Positions 42,965 to 51,523 are shown, counted from the first letter of the stretch. The stretch: DNA of 64,000 nucleotides from Pseudoroseicyclus tamaricis (GCF_012070395.1 NZ_JAAFYS010000002.1:682001-746000), one strand, 5' to 3'. Notes: generated from the sequence alone by a model not told the origin. Translations and numbers: made by a program.

Positions 42965-44296
42965 ATGAACGCCCCCTCTTCCCCGCAAGCCGATTTCTCC
43001 GTCACTCCGCTCGAGACCGAGGTGGTCATCGTGGGGGGCGGCATTGTCGGCGCCTCGACCGCGCTGTTCCTCGCGAAGAAGGGCATCCCCGTCACGCTTT
43101 GCGAGAAGGGCGTGCTCGGCGAGGAGCAATCGGGCCGCAACTGGGGCTGGGTGCGCAAGATGGGCCGCGACCCGCGCGAAGTGCCGCTGATGAAGCTGGC
43201 GATGGATCTGTGGGGCCAGCTCGATGGCATGATGCAAGACGATGTCGGCTTCCGCGTGCGCGGCATCACCTATTTCGTCAACGAAGAGAAAGACCTCTCC
43301 CGCTACGAGGAATGGATGAAGGAGGTCGCGCAATACGACCTCGACACCCATTGGGTCAGCAAATCCGAGATCGGTAAATACGCCCCCGGCAGCACGCGCG
43401 AATTTGGCGGCGGCCTGCACACCCCCTCCGACGGCTTCGCCGAGCCGCATGTTGCCACCAAGCGCATCGCCCGCGGCGCCGAGAAACTGGGCGCCCGCAT
43501 CATCGAGGGTTGCGCGGTGCGCGGCTTCGAGACGGAAGGCGGGAAGATCAGCGAGGTCGTCACCGAGAAGGGCCGCATCAAGTGCAAGACGGTCGTGCTG
43601 GCCGGCGGCATCTGGTCGTCGCTCTTCGCGCGCAGCATCGATGTGAAGATGCCGCAGTTGAAGATGCTCAGCCAGGTCATGCGCACGCGGCCCATCGACG
43701 GCATGCTCAAGGGCTGCGGCTCCGGCCCCGGCTTCGGCTTTCGCGAGCGGCTCGACGGCGGCTACAACGTCGGCATGCGCTCGGCCCACGCGGTGGACAT
43801 CGTGCCCGACAGCTTCCGCTTTTTGAAAGACTACGTGCCGGCGCTGAAGAACGAGTGGCGGGCGATGAAATTCCGCATCGGCAAGCGCAGCTTCCAGGAA
43901 GTGAACATGGAGCGCGGGTGGAAGCTCGACCAGCGCTCGCCCTTCGAGACCTACCGCATCATGCGGCCCGAGCCGGGGCACAAGATCCTCGATCAGGCCA
44001 CGATCAACTTCAAGGCGCTCTTCCCGCAGTTCAAGGACATGCAGGTCAACGAGCGCATGAGCGCCTGGATCGACGTGACGCCCGACGCCATCCCCGTGAT
44101 CTCCCCGGTCGAGGCGATCCCGGGCTTTTACATCTCCACCGGCTATTCGGGCCACGGCTTCGGCATCGCGCCCGGAGCGGGCCAGTTGATGACCGATCTC
44201 ATCACCGGCGACACACCCTGCGTCAATCCCGCGCCCTTCCGGCACAGCCGCTTCATCGACGGCTCGGAGATCAAGCACTGGCCGATCGGGTTCTGA
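42965..44296 (+). CDS. FAD-dependent amine/amino-acid oxidase (DAO family)
   Basis: A 443-residue flavoprotein. The Rossmann dinucleotide motif is at residues 19-45 (TEVVIVGGGIVGASTALFLAKKGIPVTLCEKG), followed by EQSGRNWGWVRKMGRDPREVPLM, typical of the glycine/D-amino-acid and N-methyl amino acid oxidase group. The C-terminal FAD contact is ISPVEAIPGFYISTGYSGHGFGIAPGAGQLMTDLI. It would oxidise an amine or N-substituted amino acid, passing electrons to oxygen or a quinone. It begins 25 bases after lysR and is followed after 3 bases by a sulfurtransferase gene. Secondary-amine products such as sarcosine-like compounds are plausible substrates, by context only. Confidence 0.92.
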   Translation: MNAPSSPQADFSVTPLETEVVIVGGGIVGASTALFLAKKGIPVTLCEKGVLGEEQSGRNWGWVRKMGRDPREVPLMKLAMDLWGQLDGMMQDDVGFRVRGITYFVNEEKDLSRYEEWMKEVAQYDLDTHWVSKSEIGKYAPGSTREFGGGLHTPSDGFAEPHVATKRIARGAEKLGARIIEGCAVRGFETEGGKISEVVTEKGRIKCKTVVLAGGIWSSLFARSIDVKMPQLKMLSQVMRTRPIDGMLKGCGSGPGFGFRERLDGGYNVGMRSAHAVDIVPDSFRFLKDYVPALKNEWRAMKFRIGKRSFQEVNMERGWKLDQRSPFETYRIMRPEPGHKILDQATINFKALFPQFKDMQVNERMSAWIDVTPDAIPVISPVEAIPGFYISTGYSGHGFGIAPGAGQLMTDLITGDTPCVNPAPFRHSRFIDGSEIKHWPIGF

Positions 44297-44299
44297 GCC

Positions 44300-45142
44300 A
44301 TGGACAAGTATCTGGTAGAGCCTGACTGGCTGGAAGCTGAACTCGGCGCCGACGATCTCGTGGTGCTGGATTGCTCTTGGTACATCCCCGAGGCCGGCAA
44401 GAGCGGCATCGACGAGTTCAGCGAGCGGCATATCCCGGGCGCGCGCTTCTTCGATCTCGACACGGCCTCTGACACCGCCTCGCCTTACGTGAACATGCTG
44501 CCGAGCGCAGAGGCTTTCGCGGCTGTTGCCGGCGCGCTCGGCATCGGGGCGCAGACGCGGGTGGTGGTCTATGACAGCTCCTACGTCTCCGCCCGCGTCT
44601 GGTGGATGTTCCGCCATTTCGGCCATGACAAGGTCGCGGTGCTGAACGGCGGCATCAAGCGCTGGCTGGCCGAGGGCCGCCCGGTCGAGGCCGGCGACCC
44701 GGCCCCCGCCCCGCAAGCCACCTTCCCGCTGCGCGCGCCGCAAGACGACGTGGCAGGCTGGGAGGAGGTGCTGGGTGCCCTGCAAACCGGCAGCGCCACC
44801 CTGCTGGACGCCCGCACCGCCGAACGCTTCACCGGCAAGCTGCCCTCAGGCTACCCCGGCGTTGCCGGCGGCCACATGCCCGGCGCCGTGAATCTGCCCT
44901 GGGGCAAGCTTCTGCCGCAGCAGGGCGATTTCACCTTCACCGCGCCGGAGGAAACCCGCGCCCTCCTCGCCGAGACAGGCGTGCCGGAAGACGGCCCCGT
45001 GATCGCGACCTGCGGCTCCGGCGTCACCGCCGCCATCCTCCTCTTCCAGCTCGCCCGTGTCGGGCGAACGGACGTGCGCCTCTATGACGGCTCCTGGCAC
45101 GAATGGGGCCAGCGCAGCGATTTGCCGAAGGAAAGCCTGTGA
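44300..45142 (+). CDS. sseA: Two-domain sulfurtransferase (3-mercaptopyruvate sulfurtransferase type)
   Basis: A 280-residue protein with tandem rhodanese domains. The N-terminal inactive one contains DLVVLDCSWYIPEAGKSGIDEFSERHIPGARFFDLD. The C-terminal one has LLDARTAERFTGKLP and the catalytic loop VIATCGSGVTAAI with Cys238. CGSGVTA is the mercaptopyruvate-sulfurtransferase form of the loop rather than the thiosulfate form (CRKGVT). Length is normal. It transfers sulfane sulfur from 3-mercaptopyruvate to a thiol or cyanide. Sitting between an amino-acid oxidase and a cystathionine beta-lyase-like gene (its stop overlaps that GTG start), it suggests handling of a thiol-bearing amino acid. Confidence 0.92.
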   Translation: MDKYLVEPDWLEAELGADDLVVLDCSWYIPEAGKSGIDEFSERHIPGARFFDLDTASDTASPYVNMLPSAEAFAAVAGALGIGAQTRVVVYDSSYVSARVWWMFRHFGHDKVAVLNGGIKRWLAEGRPVEAGDPAPAPQATFPLRAPQDDVAGWEEVLGALQTGSATLLDARTAERFTGKLPSGYPGVAGGHMPGAVNLPWGKLLPQQGDFTFTAPEETRALLAETGVPEDGPVIATCGSGVTAAILLFQLARVGRTDVRLYDGSWHEWGQRSDLPKESL

Positions 45143-46314
45143 AGACCGACACCAAGCTCGTCACCGCCGGCCGCCCGCATGGGGCCTCCCCCGCCCCGGT
45201 GAACCCGCCCGTCGTGCGGGCCTCCACCTTCCTCTTCGACAGCCTGAAGAGCTTCCAGACCGCCGCGAAGACGCCGTTCGACGGCGCCTTCTACGGCCGC
45301 GTCGGCACGCCCACGACATTCGCCTTCGAAGAGGCGATCTGCGCGCTGGAGGGCGGCCATCGCTCCATCGCCACCGCCTCGGGCCTTGCCGCCATCACCG
45401 CCACGATCACGGCCTTCGCCGAGGCGGGCGGACATCTCTTGGTGCCCGACACCGTCTACGAGCCGGTGCGCCGCTTCTGCACGCGCACGCTGGGGCGGAT
45501 GGGCATTGCCACGACCTTCTACGACCCCAGCATCGGGGCGGGCATCGCCGAGCTGATCACCGAGGCGACGACGCTGATCTATCTGGAAAGCCCCGGCTCG
45601 GGCACCTTCGAGGTGCAGGATATCCCGGCCATCGTCGATGTCGCCAAGGCGCGCGGCATCGCCACGGCCATCGACGCCACATGGGCGACGCCGCTCTACC
45701 TGCAGCCGCTGTCGCTGGGGGTGGATGTGTCGATCCACGCCGCGACGAAGTACATCGTCGGCCATTCCGACGGCATGCTCGGCGTGCTGACCACGAACGC
45801 CGCCGTCTATGACAAGGTCCGCGCCACGGCGCAGGATCTCGGCGGCTGCGCCGGCGTCGAGGAATGCAACCTCGCGCTGCGGGGCCTGCGCACGCTCGGC
45901 GTGCGTCTGGAGAGGCAGGGCGCGGCGGCGCTGGAGCTGGCCGAATGGCTGGAGACCCGCCCCGAGGTCGCCCAGGTCCTGCACCCGGCCCTCCCCAGCT
46001 TCCCGGGCCATGAGATCTGGGCGCGCGACTTCACGGGCTCGTCGGGCCTCTTCTCCATCGAGTTGGCCTCCCATGACCCGGATGCCGCCCGCCTCTTCAT
46101 CGACAGCCTGCAGCACTTCTCCATCGGCTTTTCCTGGGGCGGCTTCGAGAGCCTCGTGCTGCCCATGCACCCCGAAAGCCGCTCCCTGCCACTGTGGGAG
46201 GGGCTAGGCCCGGTGATCCGCCTGCAGATCGGGCTGGAGGCGCAGGACGATCTCAAAGGCGACCTTGGTCAGGCACTCGATCGGTTGACAGCAGGTCAGC
46301 CAGACGCTCGCTAA
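45139..46314 (+). CDS. metC: Cystathionine beta-lyase-like PLP enzyme (MetC)
   Basis: A 391-residue fold-type I PLP enzyme from GTG 45139, which overlaps the previous stop (GTGA). Key parts: TKLVTAGRP at the start, FYGRVGTPTTFAFEEAICALEGG, SGLAAITATITAF, IDATWATP, and the Schiff-base lysine K204 in SIHAATKYIVGHSDGM. The C-terminus FSWGGFESLV is typical of MetC. It cleaves C-S bonds of cystathionine or related S-substituted cysteines to thiol, pyruvate and ammonia. In this operon it more likely acts on a sulfur-containing catabolic intermediate than in methionine synthesis. An AAGGGG...CCCCTT hairpin just downstream (about 46354-46379) could end transcription of this and the convergent gene. 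Confidence 0.92.
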   Translation: MKTDTKLVTAGRPHGASPAPVNPPVVRASTFLFDSLKSFQTAAKTPFDGAFYGRVGTPTTFAFEEAICALEGGHRSIATASGLAAITATITAFAEAGGHLLVPDTVYEPVRRFCTRTLGRMGIATTFYDPSIGAGIAELITEATTLIYLESPGSGTFEVQDIPAIVDVAKARGIATAIDATWATPLYLQPLSLGVDVSIHAATKYIVGHSDGMLGVLTTNAAVYDKVRATAQDLGGCAGVEECNLALRGLRTLGVRLERQGAAALELAEWLETRPEVAQVLHPALPSFPGHEIWARDFTGSSGLFSIELASHDPDAARLFIDSLQHFSIGFSWGGFESLVLPMHPESRSLPLWEGLGPVIRLQIGLEAQDDLKGDLGQALDRLTAGQPDAR

Positions 46315-46378
46315 CCGCGAACGCGAGAAGATCACGCTAGGTTATCGGGCATGAAGGGGTCGAATTCCCTTCTCCCCT

Positions 46379-47188
46379 TTATCCCAGAAAGCGCCTGAGG
46401 ATTGGATCGAACAGCTCCGGCACCTCCCAGAACGGGGCGTGGCCGATGCCCACCATGCGGTGGACCTGGCCCTCCCAGAGATTGTCGTAACTGATGGCGG
46501 CAATGTAATCGTTGTCGATGAACGCGTCCTCCTCGCCGTTGACGATGGCGAGCGGGATGTTCGCCTTCGCCGCCGCGCGCCGCTGGTCGACGGCGGCCGC
46601 ATCGGTAATTCGGTCGATCATCCGCTCGCGCGCGCGCCCATCGGTGCGGGCGACGGCCTCGTGCAGGAACGCCTCCTGGGGCGCGTTCTCGCCGCAGGTG
46701 GAGCGGGCGTAGTCGGTCACATCCTGCGCGGAGAAATCGCGCTGGCCGGCCAGGTGCATGTGCGGCGTGTCGCGGAAGGCGCGGTCGACGCTGTCCTTCG
46801 TCATCTCGAACGGCGGCGTGCCCGAGATCATCAGCCGGGTCACGGCATCGGTGCGGCCGATCATCTCAAGCCCGATATGCCCGCCAAGCGACCAGCCGAG
46901 GACGGCGTAGGCGGGGATATCCAGATGCTCCATCACCTGCATGGCCGCCTCGGCATAGCCGGGCATCCAGTAGGTCCGCTCGGGATCGGCCGCGTCGTCA
47001 GAGGCGCCGTGGCCCGGCAGGTCCATCGCGATGCAGCGATAGTCGCGCCCGATGGCACCGTCGTACTGGTTGCGGAACACCTCCTTGCAGGAGGAATTGC
47101 CGTGGATCATCAGAAGCGGCGCGCCGGCCCCCTCGCTCTCAATGACTGCGATGGTGCCGTGATCCGTGGGTATACGGTGGGTCTTCAA
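46379..47188 (-). CDS. Alpha/beta-hydrolase
   Basis: A 269-residue enzyme with the oxyanion HGN motif (MIHGNSSCKEVF), the nucleophile elbow GWSLGG (Ser near residue 96), Asp in NGEEDAFID and His in GIGHAPF, so the Ser-Asp-His triad is complete. DLPGHGASDD is the usual strand-loop. The substrate is unknown; related proteins include esterases and C-C hydrolases. It overlaps livM by 4 bases and is the last gene of a leftward group whose upstream end is broken, so it may now lack its native promoter. Confidence 0.9.
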   Translation of the reverse strand: MKTHRIPTDHGTIAVIESEGAGAPLLMIHGNSSCKEVFRNQYDGAIGRDYRCIAMDLPGHGASDDAADPERTYWMPGYAEAAMQVMEHLDIPAYAVLGWSLGGHIGLEMIGRTDAVTRLMISGTPPFEMTKDSVDRAFRDTPHMHLAGQRDFSAQDVTDYARSTCGENAPQEAFLHEAVARTDGRARERMIDRITDAAAVDQRRAAAKANIPLAIVNGEEDAFIDNDYIAAISYDNLWEGQVHRMVGIGHAPFWEVPELFDPILRRFLG

Positions 47189-48165
47189 CTCTCGTCTCCC
47201 GTTTTAGCGTTGCGGCGCGACCGAAGGGACAGGCCGCGGCCGAGTATGTCGATGACCCCGCGCGGCGCGATGCGTAGGACGAGGATCATCGCCAGTGCCA
47301 CGATGATGAAGCGCGCCTCCTCCATGCCGCGAATGCCGGCCATCGCCTCGGTGCCGAAGGTCAGTGCGAGCGCCGCCAGCGCGGGGCCGAGGATCGAGCC
47401 GGCGCCGCCGATGAGCACCATTGAGAGCACGAGGCTGAGCGTGGCGAAGCTGAACACCTCGGGCGCGGCGACGCGCAGGTAGATGGCATAGAAGCCGCCG
47501 GCGATGCCGGTGAAGACGGATGAGGCGACGAGCACCAGCACCCTCTGTCGCGCGACCGAGATGCCACGGGAGGCCGCATAGTCCGGATTGTCGCGCACGG
47601 CCCGGAGCGACTTGCCGAAGGGCGAGCGCGCCAGAAGCAGCAGAAGCGTGACCGACAGCGCCAGCAGACCCAGCGACAGGTAGTAATAGCCAAGCTTGTA
47701 GTCGCGGATGAAGCTGTACTCGCCAATGGTCAGGTAGGGGATCCTCACGATGCCCTCTGCCCCGCCGGTGATGTCGCCCTGGCTGAGGACGATCTGCAGG
47801 GCGAGCTGGCTGAAGGCGAAGGTGACGAGCACGACATAGATGCCCTGCAGCCGCGCGACCGGCAGCGCGATGAGCAGCGCCGCCACCGCCGCCGCTACGC
47901 CGCCCGCCGGTATGGCGAGCCAGGGGCTGACCTCCAGCGTGCGCGCCAGGATTGCCGCGGCATAGGCGCCGGTGCCGAAAAAGGCGAGATGGCCGAAGTT
48001 GAAGAGGCCAGCGAAGCCGAGTGACAGGTCCCAGTTCACCGCTACGATCGCGTAGATGAAGGCGATGATGAAGAGGTGCCGCGTGTAGCTGTCGAGCACG
48101 AAGATGGGCACGAGGGCCAGCAGGACCAGCGCGGCAAGCGCCACGATCAGACGGTTGCGCGTCAT
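47185..48165 (-). CDS. livM: Branched-chain amino acid-type ABC permease (LivM)
   Basis: A 326-residue inner-membrane protein from ATG 48165 (a longer frame upstream overlaps livH). YTRHLFIIAFIYAIVAVNWDLSLGFAGLFNFGHLAFFGTGAYAAAIL is the LivM signature, and the EAA-like loop RSPFGKSLRAVRDNPDYAASRGISV and VLIGGAGSILGPALAALALT follow. It would pair with LivH, whose gene directly upstream is truncated at its 5' end. No LivF, LivG or binding-protein gene is in the window, so this importer is incomplete here. Confidence 0.93.
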   Translation of the reverse strand: MTRNRLIVALAALVLLALVPIFVLDSYTRHLFIIAFIYAIVAVNWDLSLGFAGLFNFGHLAFFGTGAYAAAILARTLEVSPWLAIPAGGVAAAVAALLIALPVARLQGIYVVLVTFAFSQLALQIVLSQGDITGGAEGIVRIPYLTIGEYSFIRDYKLGYYYLSLGLLALSVTLLLLLARSPFGKSLRAVRDNPDYAASRGISVARQRVLVLVASSVFTGIAGGFYAIYLRVAAPEVFSFATLSLVLSMVLIGGAGSILGPALAALALTFGTEAMAGIRGMEEARFIIVALAMILVLRIAPRGVIDILGRGLSLRSRRNAKTGDES

Positions 48166-48545
48166 GACGTCCTCCCGAACAGGCCGTTGGGGCGAAAGAC
48201 GAGGACGAGGATCAGCAGAAGGAAGACCACCGAGGGCGTCCAGTAAAGGCCGAGCCAGAGCGTGAGGAACGCCTCGAGCAGCCCGATGACGATCGCAGCG
48301 CCCGCCGTCGCGCCAAGGCTGCCAAGGCCGCCGAAGATCACCACGATCATCGCGCTGACCAGCGGCTCGGCCCCCATCGTCGGCGTGACGAAACGGATGC
48401 CACCCAGAAGCACGCCGGTCAGCCCGGCCAGCGCCGCCGACAGGCCGAACGCCAGCGAGAAGGCGCGCGGCACGTCTATCCCGATCAGGGCGGCGCTGTC
48501 CTGGTTCTGCCCCACCGCGCGCAGGCTGCGGCCGTGCCGGGTGCG
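48162..48545 (-). pseudogene. livH: Branched-chain amino acid-type ABC permease LivH, 5'-truncated
   Basis: Only the C-terminal ~120 residues remain: TRHGRSLRAVGQNQDSAALIGIDVPRAFSLAFGLSAALAGLTGVLLGG, then GAEPLVSAMIVVIFGGLGSLGATAGAAIVIGLLEAFL and the end VFRPNGLFGRTS. This is the second half of LivH. Similarity stops near 48545, where an inverted GTGCGAC..GTCGCAC pair occurs, and unrelated sequence begins. About half the protein, including the start, is gone. A GTG at 48515 keeps a 117-residue frame open but would not make a working permease. The break looks like an insertion or deletion edge tied to the remnants near tRNA-Ser. Confidence 0.8.
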
Positions 48546-48869
48546 ACGGCCTGTCGCACGGGTTGGCCAAACTTGTGCTGCTACAGGAGCTGTCGCCGTG
48601 CTAGACTAACATCTCCTCCCCGACGCCGGATCAGCGCAACATCCTGCATTGTGTCGCCGGCCTGCTGGAACTAACGATCATTCGTTACGTGATCGACAGC
48701 GTCGGTTCCGAGACCGTCCGCCGCCCGATCTACGCGGGCAATGCGCTCCAGACCGCACCACTCATGACGGAGCTGTGACAAGTGGCCGAAGGCGTTGTTT
48801 GCTGTCTCTGTGCGGGTCAGACCTGAATGTGCTCGTTCCCACCAACGCCGGAGTGCTAGGGCATCCTCA

Positions 48870-49118
48870 AGGGTGAGTCTGTTGATGGTCCGCGCGCTGG
48901 CCGCGGCACATGACTATGCGGATCAAACGAAATCGGGAGCCCCGCTCCGGATTATAGATCAAGGCGCCAAGTCCTCCGAGCGGTACTCGTCCCGGATATT
49001 TGCCCTCGCGACGCTCTCGCCGAAGATCCAGAGCGCTATCGTTGCTGGGACCCAGCCGCCGGAGTTGACGCTCGATCGGCTCGTCCAGAGCACGATCCCT
49101 TTCGAGTGGGCTGCTTAG
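48870..49118 (+). pseudogene. Serine recombinase family, C-terminal fragment
   Basis: The frame ends SLLMVRALAAAHDYADQTKSGAPLRIIDQGAKSSERYSSRIFALATLSPKIQSAIVAGTQPPELTLDRLVQSTIPFEWAA. This matches the far C-terminal part of large serine recombinases (usually A..W...L..G....I.EIA...G...RYV..LL.LAFLAP.IVEAIL.G.QP..LTA..L.....LPLDW). The catalytic N-terminal and zinc-ribbon domains are missing. It lies between truncated livH and tRNA-Ser, consistent with the leftover of an integrated element. The segment 48546-48869 to its left holds no gene I recognise. Confidence 0.65.
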
Positions 49119-49189
49119 CAGCGCATGCTCGGCTTTTTTTAGCTGACCCTCGCCGACTCTATCTCTTTCGCCAATACATCGCGAGAATT

Positions 49190-49340
49190 CTCTGTTCCAG
49201 GCGAGCAGATTCCCTGTTCCGCTGCTTAGAGAACCGCGCTGACAGCCATTGTTATTTACCGTCTTTCTGAACCTAACCTTCCTCGCAGCCGCTAGCATGG
49301 TAACGACTCACTGCTAATTTTCCCTGTTCGTAGGGAAATC
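49190..49340. repeat. Short repeats TTCYCTGTTC beside tRNA-Ser
   Basis: Three copies of a CYCTGTTC core occur: ATTCTCTGTTCC near 49187-49198, ATTCCCTGTTCC near 49209-49220 and TTTCCCTGTTCG near 49319-49330, the last followed by TAGGGAAAT. They lie in a 385-base gene-free stretch between the recombinase fragment and tRNA-Ser. Function unknown; they may be end sequences of a mobile element. Confidence 0.4.
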
Positions 49341-49374
49341 AGCCAGTACAAAAAACCGCACCGGGGCCATCAGC

Positions 49375-49485
49375 GATTTGCGGAAATTTGGGAAACCAGT
49401 ACAGGAGCAGATCCGGTCTCTGAATTGGCCCCGCTGCAAGAGGCCGGCGATCGGGCGGGATTTTGACCACAAAGCGGCAGAGCAC
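49375..49485. repeat. Diverged long repeat, copy B (pairs with 22238-22351)
   Basis: This aligns along its whole length with 22238-22351: both run GATTTGCGGA ... GGTCTCTGAA-TGGC ... GATTTT ... CGGCAGAGCAC with small gaps. It lies 18 bases from the 3' end of tRNA-Ser. It could be part of an element that uses this tRNA as target, with the other copy carried elsewhere in the accessory region. Confidence 0.6.
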
Positions 49486-49503
49486 AGATAGGGAGAGGTC
49501 AGG

Positions 49504-49593
49504 TGGCGGACAGGGTGGGATTCGAACCCACGAGACGGTCTCCCGCCTACACACTTTCCAGGCGTGCGCCTTCGACCACTCGGCCACCTGTCC
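49504..49593 (-). tRNA. tRNA-Ser(GGA)
   Basis: A 90-base cloverleaf with CCA encoded. The acceptor GGACAGG (49593-49587) pairs with CCTGTCC before G-CCA. The D-arm starts TGGCCGAGTGGT, the anticodon loop CTGGAAA gives GGA, the long variable arm is typical of serine, and the T-arm is GGTTCGAATCC. The sequence to its 3' side (left) contains recombinase relics, a common arrangement for integration into tRNA genes. Confidence 0.96.
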
Positions 49594-49646
49594 GGCGGGG
49601 GCCTAGATGGCAAAAGCCCGGGGGGATTGCAAGAGGCCGATGCACG

Positions 49647-50348
49647 TCAGGTGTGACTGCGGAAGGGCCGGCGGTCACGTGTCGAAAGGTGGGGCGTCGC
49701 GTTGAAGAGATCGAGGCGCAGATGGTCCGGCCCCGGGACGAGGCGGTGCATCGAGGTATTCTCGATCTGCAGCGCCACGTGAGAGAAGGCATGGACGCCG
49801 AGGCCCATCGCCACCTTCAGGGCCATCGCGATGACGCCGCCGGAGGTGACCAGCATGGTCTGGGCTGGCTCCTCGCCCGGGCCGGGTCCATGGGCGCCCT
49901 GCCCCGCCTCCGCCAGGGCCGCTGCGATGCGGAATTCGAAGGCGGCGAAGCTCTCGCGCGGTGTGCCGATGCGCTCTTCCGCCCAGGCCGCCATGACCTG
50001 CGGCATGTGGGAGAGGAAGCTGGCGCGGTCGGTGGGGAACGGCAGCGCGTGGTGGCGGTTGGCGGCTTCAGCGAGGCCGAAGTAGTCGAGCTCGTCGAGC
50101 CTCGGGTCCTCCTCCGGCTCCAGCCCCAGTTCCGCGCCGATGAGCGCCGCCGTCTGGCGCTGGCGGGCGAGGCTGCCGGAGACGAGGCGGCGCACCGGCT
50201 CCCCCGACTGCGCGAGGTGGGCGCCGAGCCAGCGGGCCTGGCGCTCGCCCTGCTCGGAGAGGCGGTCGTAGCTCGCCTCGTCGCGGGCGCCCGTCTGGGC
50301 CTGACCGTGGCGGACGAGGGTGATGACGGGGGCCGGCGAGGCGCTCAT
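49647..50348 (-). CDS. Histidine phosphatase-family protein
   Basis: A 233-residue protein of the phosphoglycerate mutase-like superfamily. The phosphohistidine loop is ITLVRHGQAQTG (residues 9-20). LSEQGERQARWLGAHL and LVSGSLARQRQTAALIGAEL supply the second Arg of the phosphate pocket. The distal His is replaced by a Ser-Gly context (MLVTSGGVIAMAL), where relatives usually have a HG motif. Because the HG is SG here, catalysis may be weaker or altered. The substrate is unknown. It overlaps the upstream metallopeptidase-like gene by 4 bases and probably shares its transcript. Confidence 0.87.
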   Translation of the reverse strand: MSASPAPVITLVRHGQAQTGARDEASYDRLSEQGERQARWLGAHLAQSGEPVRRLVSGSLARQRQTAALIGAELGLEPEEDPRLDELDYFGLAEAANRHHALPFPTDRASFLSHMPQVMAAWAEERIGTPRESFAAFEFRIAAALAEAGQGAHGPGPGEEPAQTMLVTSGGVIAMALKVAMGLGVHAFSHVALQIENTSMHRLVPGPDHLRLDLFNATPHLSTRDRRPFRSHT

Positions 50349-51094
50349 TCGTCGATGGCCGGGGAGAGGCGGCAGGTCAGGCAGGCCTCGCCCGGACCGG
50401 TGCTGAAGCTGCGCGGCGGCAGCGTCCGGTCGAGGGGGGTGGCCGGGTCCTCCAGCGCCGTATCCTCCAGCGCCTCCATGTCCTCCGCCGGGAGGGGATA
50501 GAAGGTCACGTCCTCGGCGAAGTACTGGTAGCTGTCGGCGTTGCGGATGGCGCCGGCGGGGTCGCGTTCGGCCATGGCCGAGCAGTCGCTGCGCGAGTAG
50601 CAGAGGTCCTCGGTGTCGGCGACGACGCGGAAATGGCTCATCTCGTGGATGATCGTCCCCTCGCGGGTGCCGAATTCCAGCTCCGGCGCGCCTGGCGGGT
50701 GGGCGTGCATGTTCGGCTGGCGAAAGAAGGCCGGGCAGAGGTTAATGATGTAGGGCTCGTCGGGGTAGACGTTGGCGTAGGTGTCGCGCAGGCACCCGTC
50801 CTCGCCGAAGGCCGGGCAGACGACGGCCATCTCGTCGCTGATGAGCGCCCGGTTGATGGCCTTGAGATTGCGGCGCACCGTCTCGGCCCGGAGCGAGTCG
50901 TAGCGACCGAACCAGCGACGGTATGCGTCGCTGTCGCTGACGGTCGCGGCGGCGGAGAGGACGATGTCGCCCGCCCCCCGCAGCGCGGCGGAGGCGACGG
51001 CGATTTCCGTCTTCCCGCAGCGCTCGAAAGTGGCCGCCTGGGCCGTGATCGGGAGCAGCAGGAGGACGGCGGAGAACAGGGAACGCAGGAGCAT
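50345..51094 (-). CDS. Secreted M35-like (aspzincin) metallopeptidase
   Basis: A 249-residue protein with a signal peptide (MLLRSLFSAVLLLLPITAQA, cleavage before ATFERC). The zinc motif is H150-E-M-S-H154 (GTIIHEMSHF), followed by ADTEDLCY, whose Asp (about 163) and Tyr match the GTxDxxY third-ligand element of M35 deuterolysins and peptidyl-Lys metalloendopeptidases. AIRNADSYQYFAEDV is also typical of that family. Paired cysteines suggest disulfides in the periplasm or outside. It is expected to cut proteins, possibly at Lys or Thr. The C-terminus carries a CLTC pair. It overlaps the histidine phosphatase gene by 4 bases; a functional link is not evident. Confidence 0.85.
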   Translation of the reverse strand: MLLRSLFSAVLLLLPITAQAATFERCGKTEIAVASAALRGAGDIVLSAAATVSDSDAYRRWFGRYDSLRAETVRRNLKAINRALISDEMAVVCPAFGEDGCLRDTYANVYPDEPYIINLCPAFFRQPNMHAHPPGAPELEFGTREGTIIHEMSHFRVVADTEDLCYSRSDCSAMAERDPAGAIRNADSYQYFAEDVTFYPLPAEDMEALEDTALEDPATPLDRTLPPRSFSTGPGEACLTCRLSPAIDE

Positions 51095-51364
51095 GACCGC
51101 AGGATAGCGCGCCCTGCGGGCAGGGCCAACAGGTGGCGGTGGTCATAGTGGTCGTCTTCCGGGATGAGAATTGCCTGAGATACGCTCAGCGCCTTCGGCT
51201 GCCCGAACGTTTCAGGATCTGATCTATCGCGGCGCCCATCATAACCGCATGGCCGCGGAGGCACCCCGCCCGCTCCGCCGTATCCAGATGTGCTATTCCG
51301 GGGGGGCGCCGACGTCCCCGGCGGGCGATGTGGTCGTCAGGGGCGTGGACTCACGGGCGTGGGC

Positions 51365-51523
51365 TCAGGGGCGCGGTTCGTCGTCCCAGCGGTCGTCGAG
51401 GATGCGGGCGCGGCTGCCTTCCGGGTCCTCGTACTGGCGGGCGCGGAGACTCCAGACGAACGCGCCGAGGCCGGCGAGGCCGAGCGTGACGGAGACGGGG
51501 ATGAGGATGACGAGGACGTTCAC
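51365..51523 (-). CDS. ccoS: cbb3 oxidase assembly protein CcoS
   Basis: A 52-residue protein from GTG 51523, overlapping the ccoI stop (GTGA). One membrane helix (VLVILIPVSVTLGLAGLGAFVWSL) is followed by RARQYEDPEGSRARILDD, the conserved CcoS ending (usually QFDD..GPA..IL.DD). It is needed for cofactor (heme/copper) insertion into the cbb3 oxidase. Its place after ccoI is standard. The 270 bases downstream (51095-51364) contain no gene. Confidence 0.93.
   Translation of the reverse strand: MNVLVILIPVSVTLGLAGLGAFVWSLRARQYEDPEGSRARILDDRWDDEPRP

Noticed and set aside
42908-44785. 625-codon open frame antisense to the oxidase and sulfurtransferase genes
   Set aside because: Shadow frame spanning two real genes and the gap between them.
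49504-49593. Search for a direct repeat of the tRNA-Ser 3' end elsewhere as an attachment site
   Set aside because: I found no second copy of the T-arm/acceptor sequence in the window, so no att pair can be claimed.
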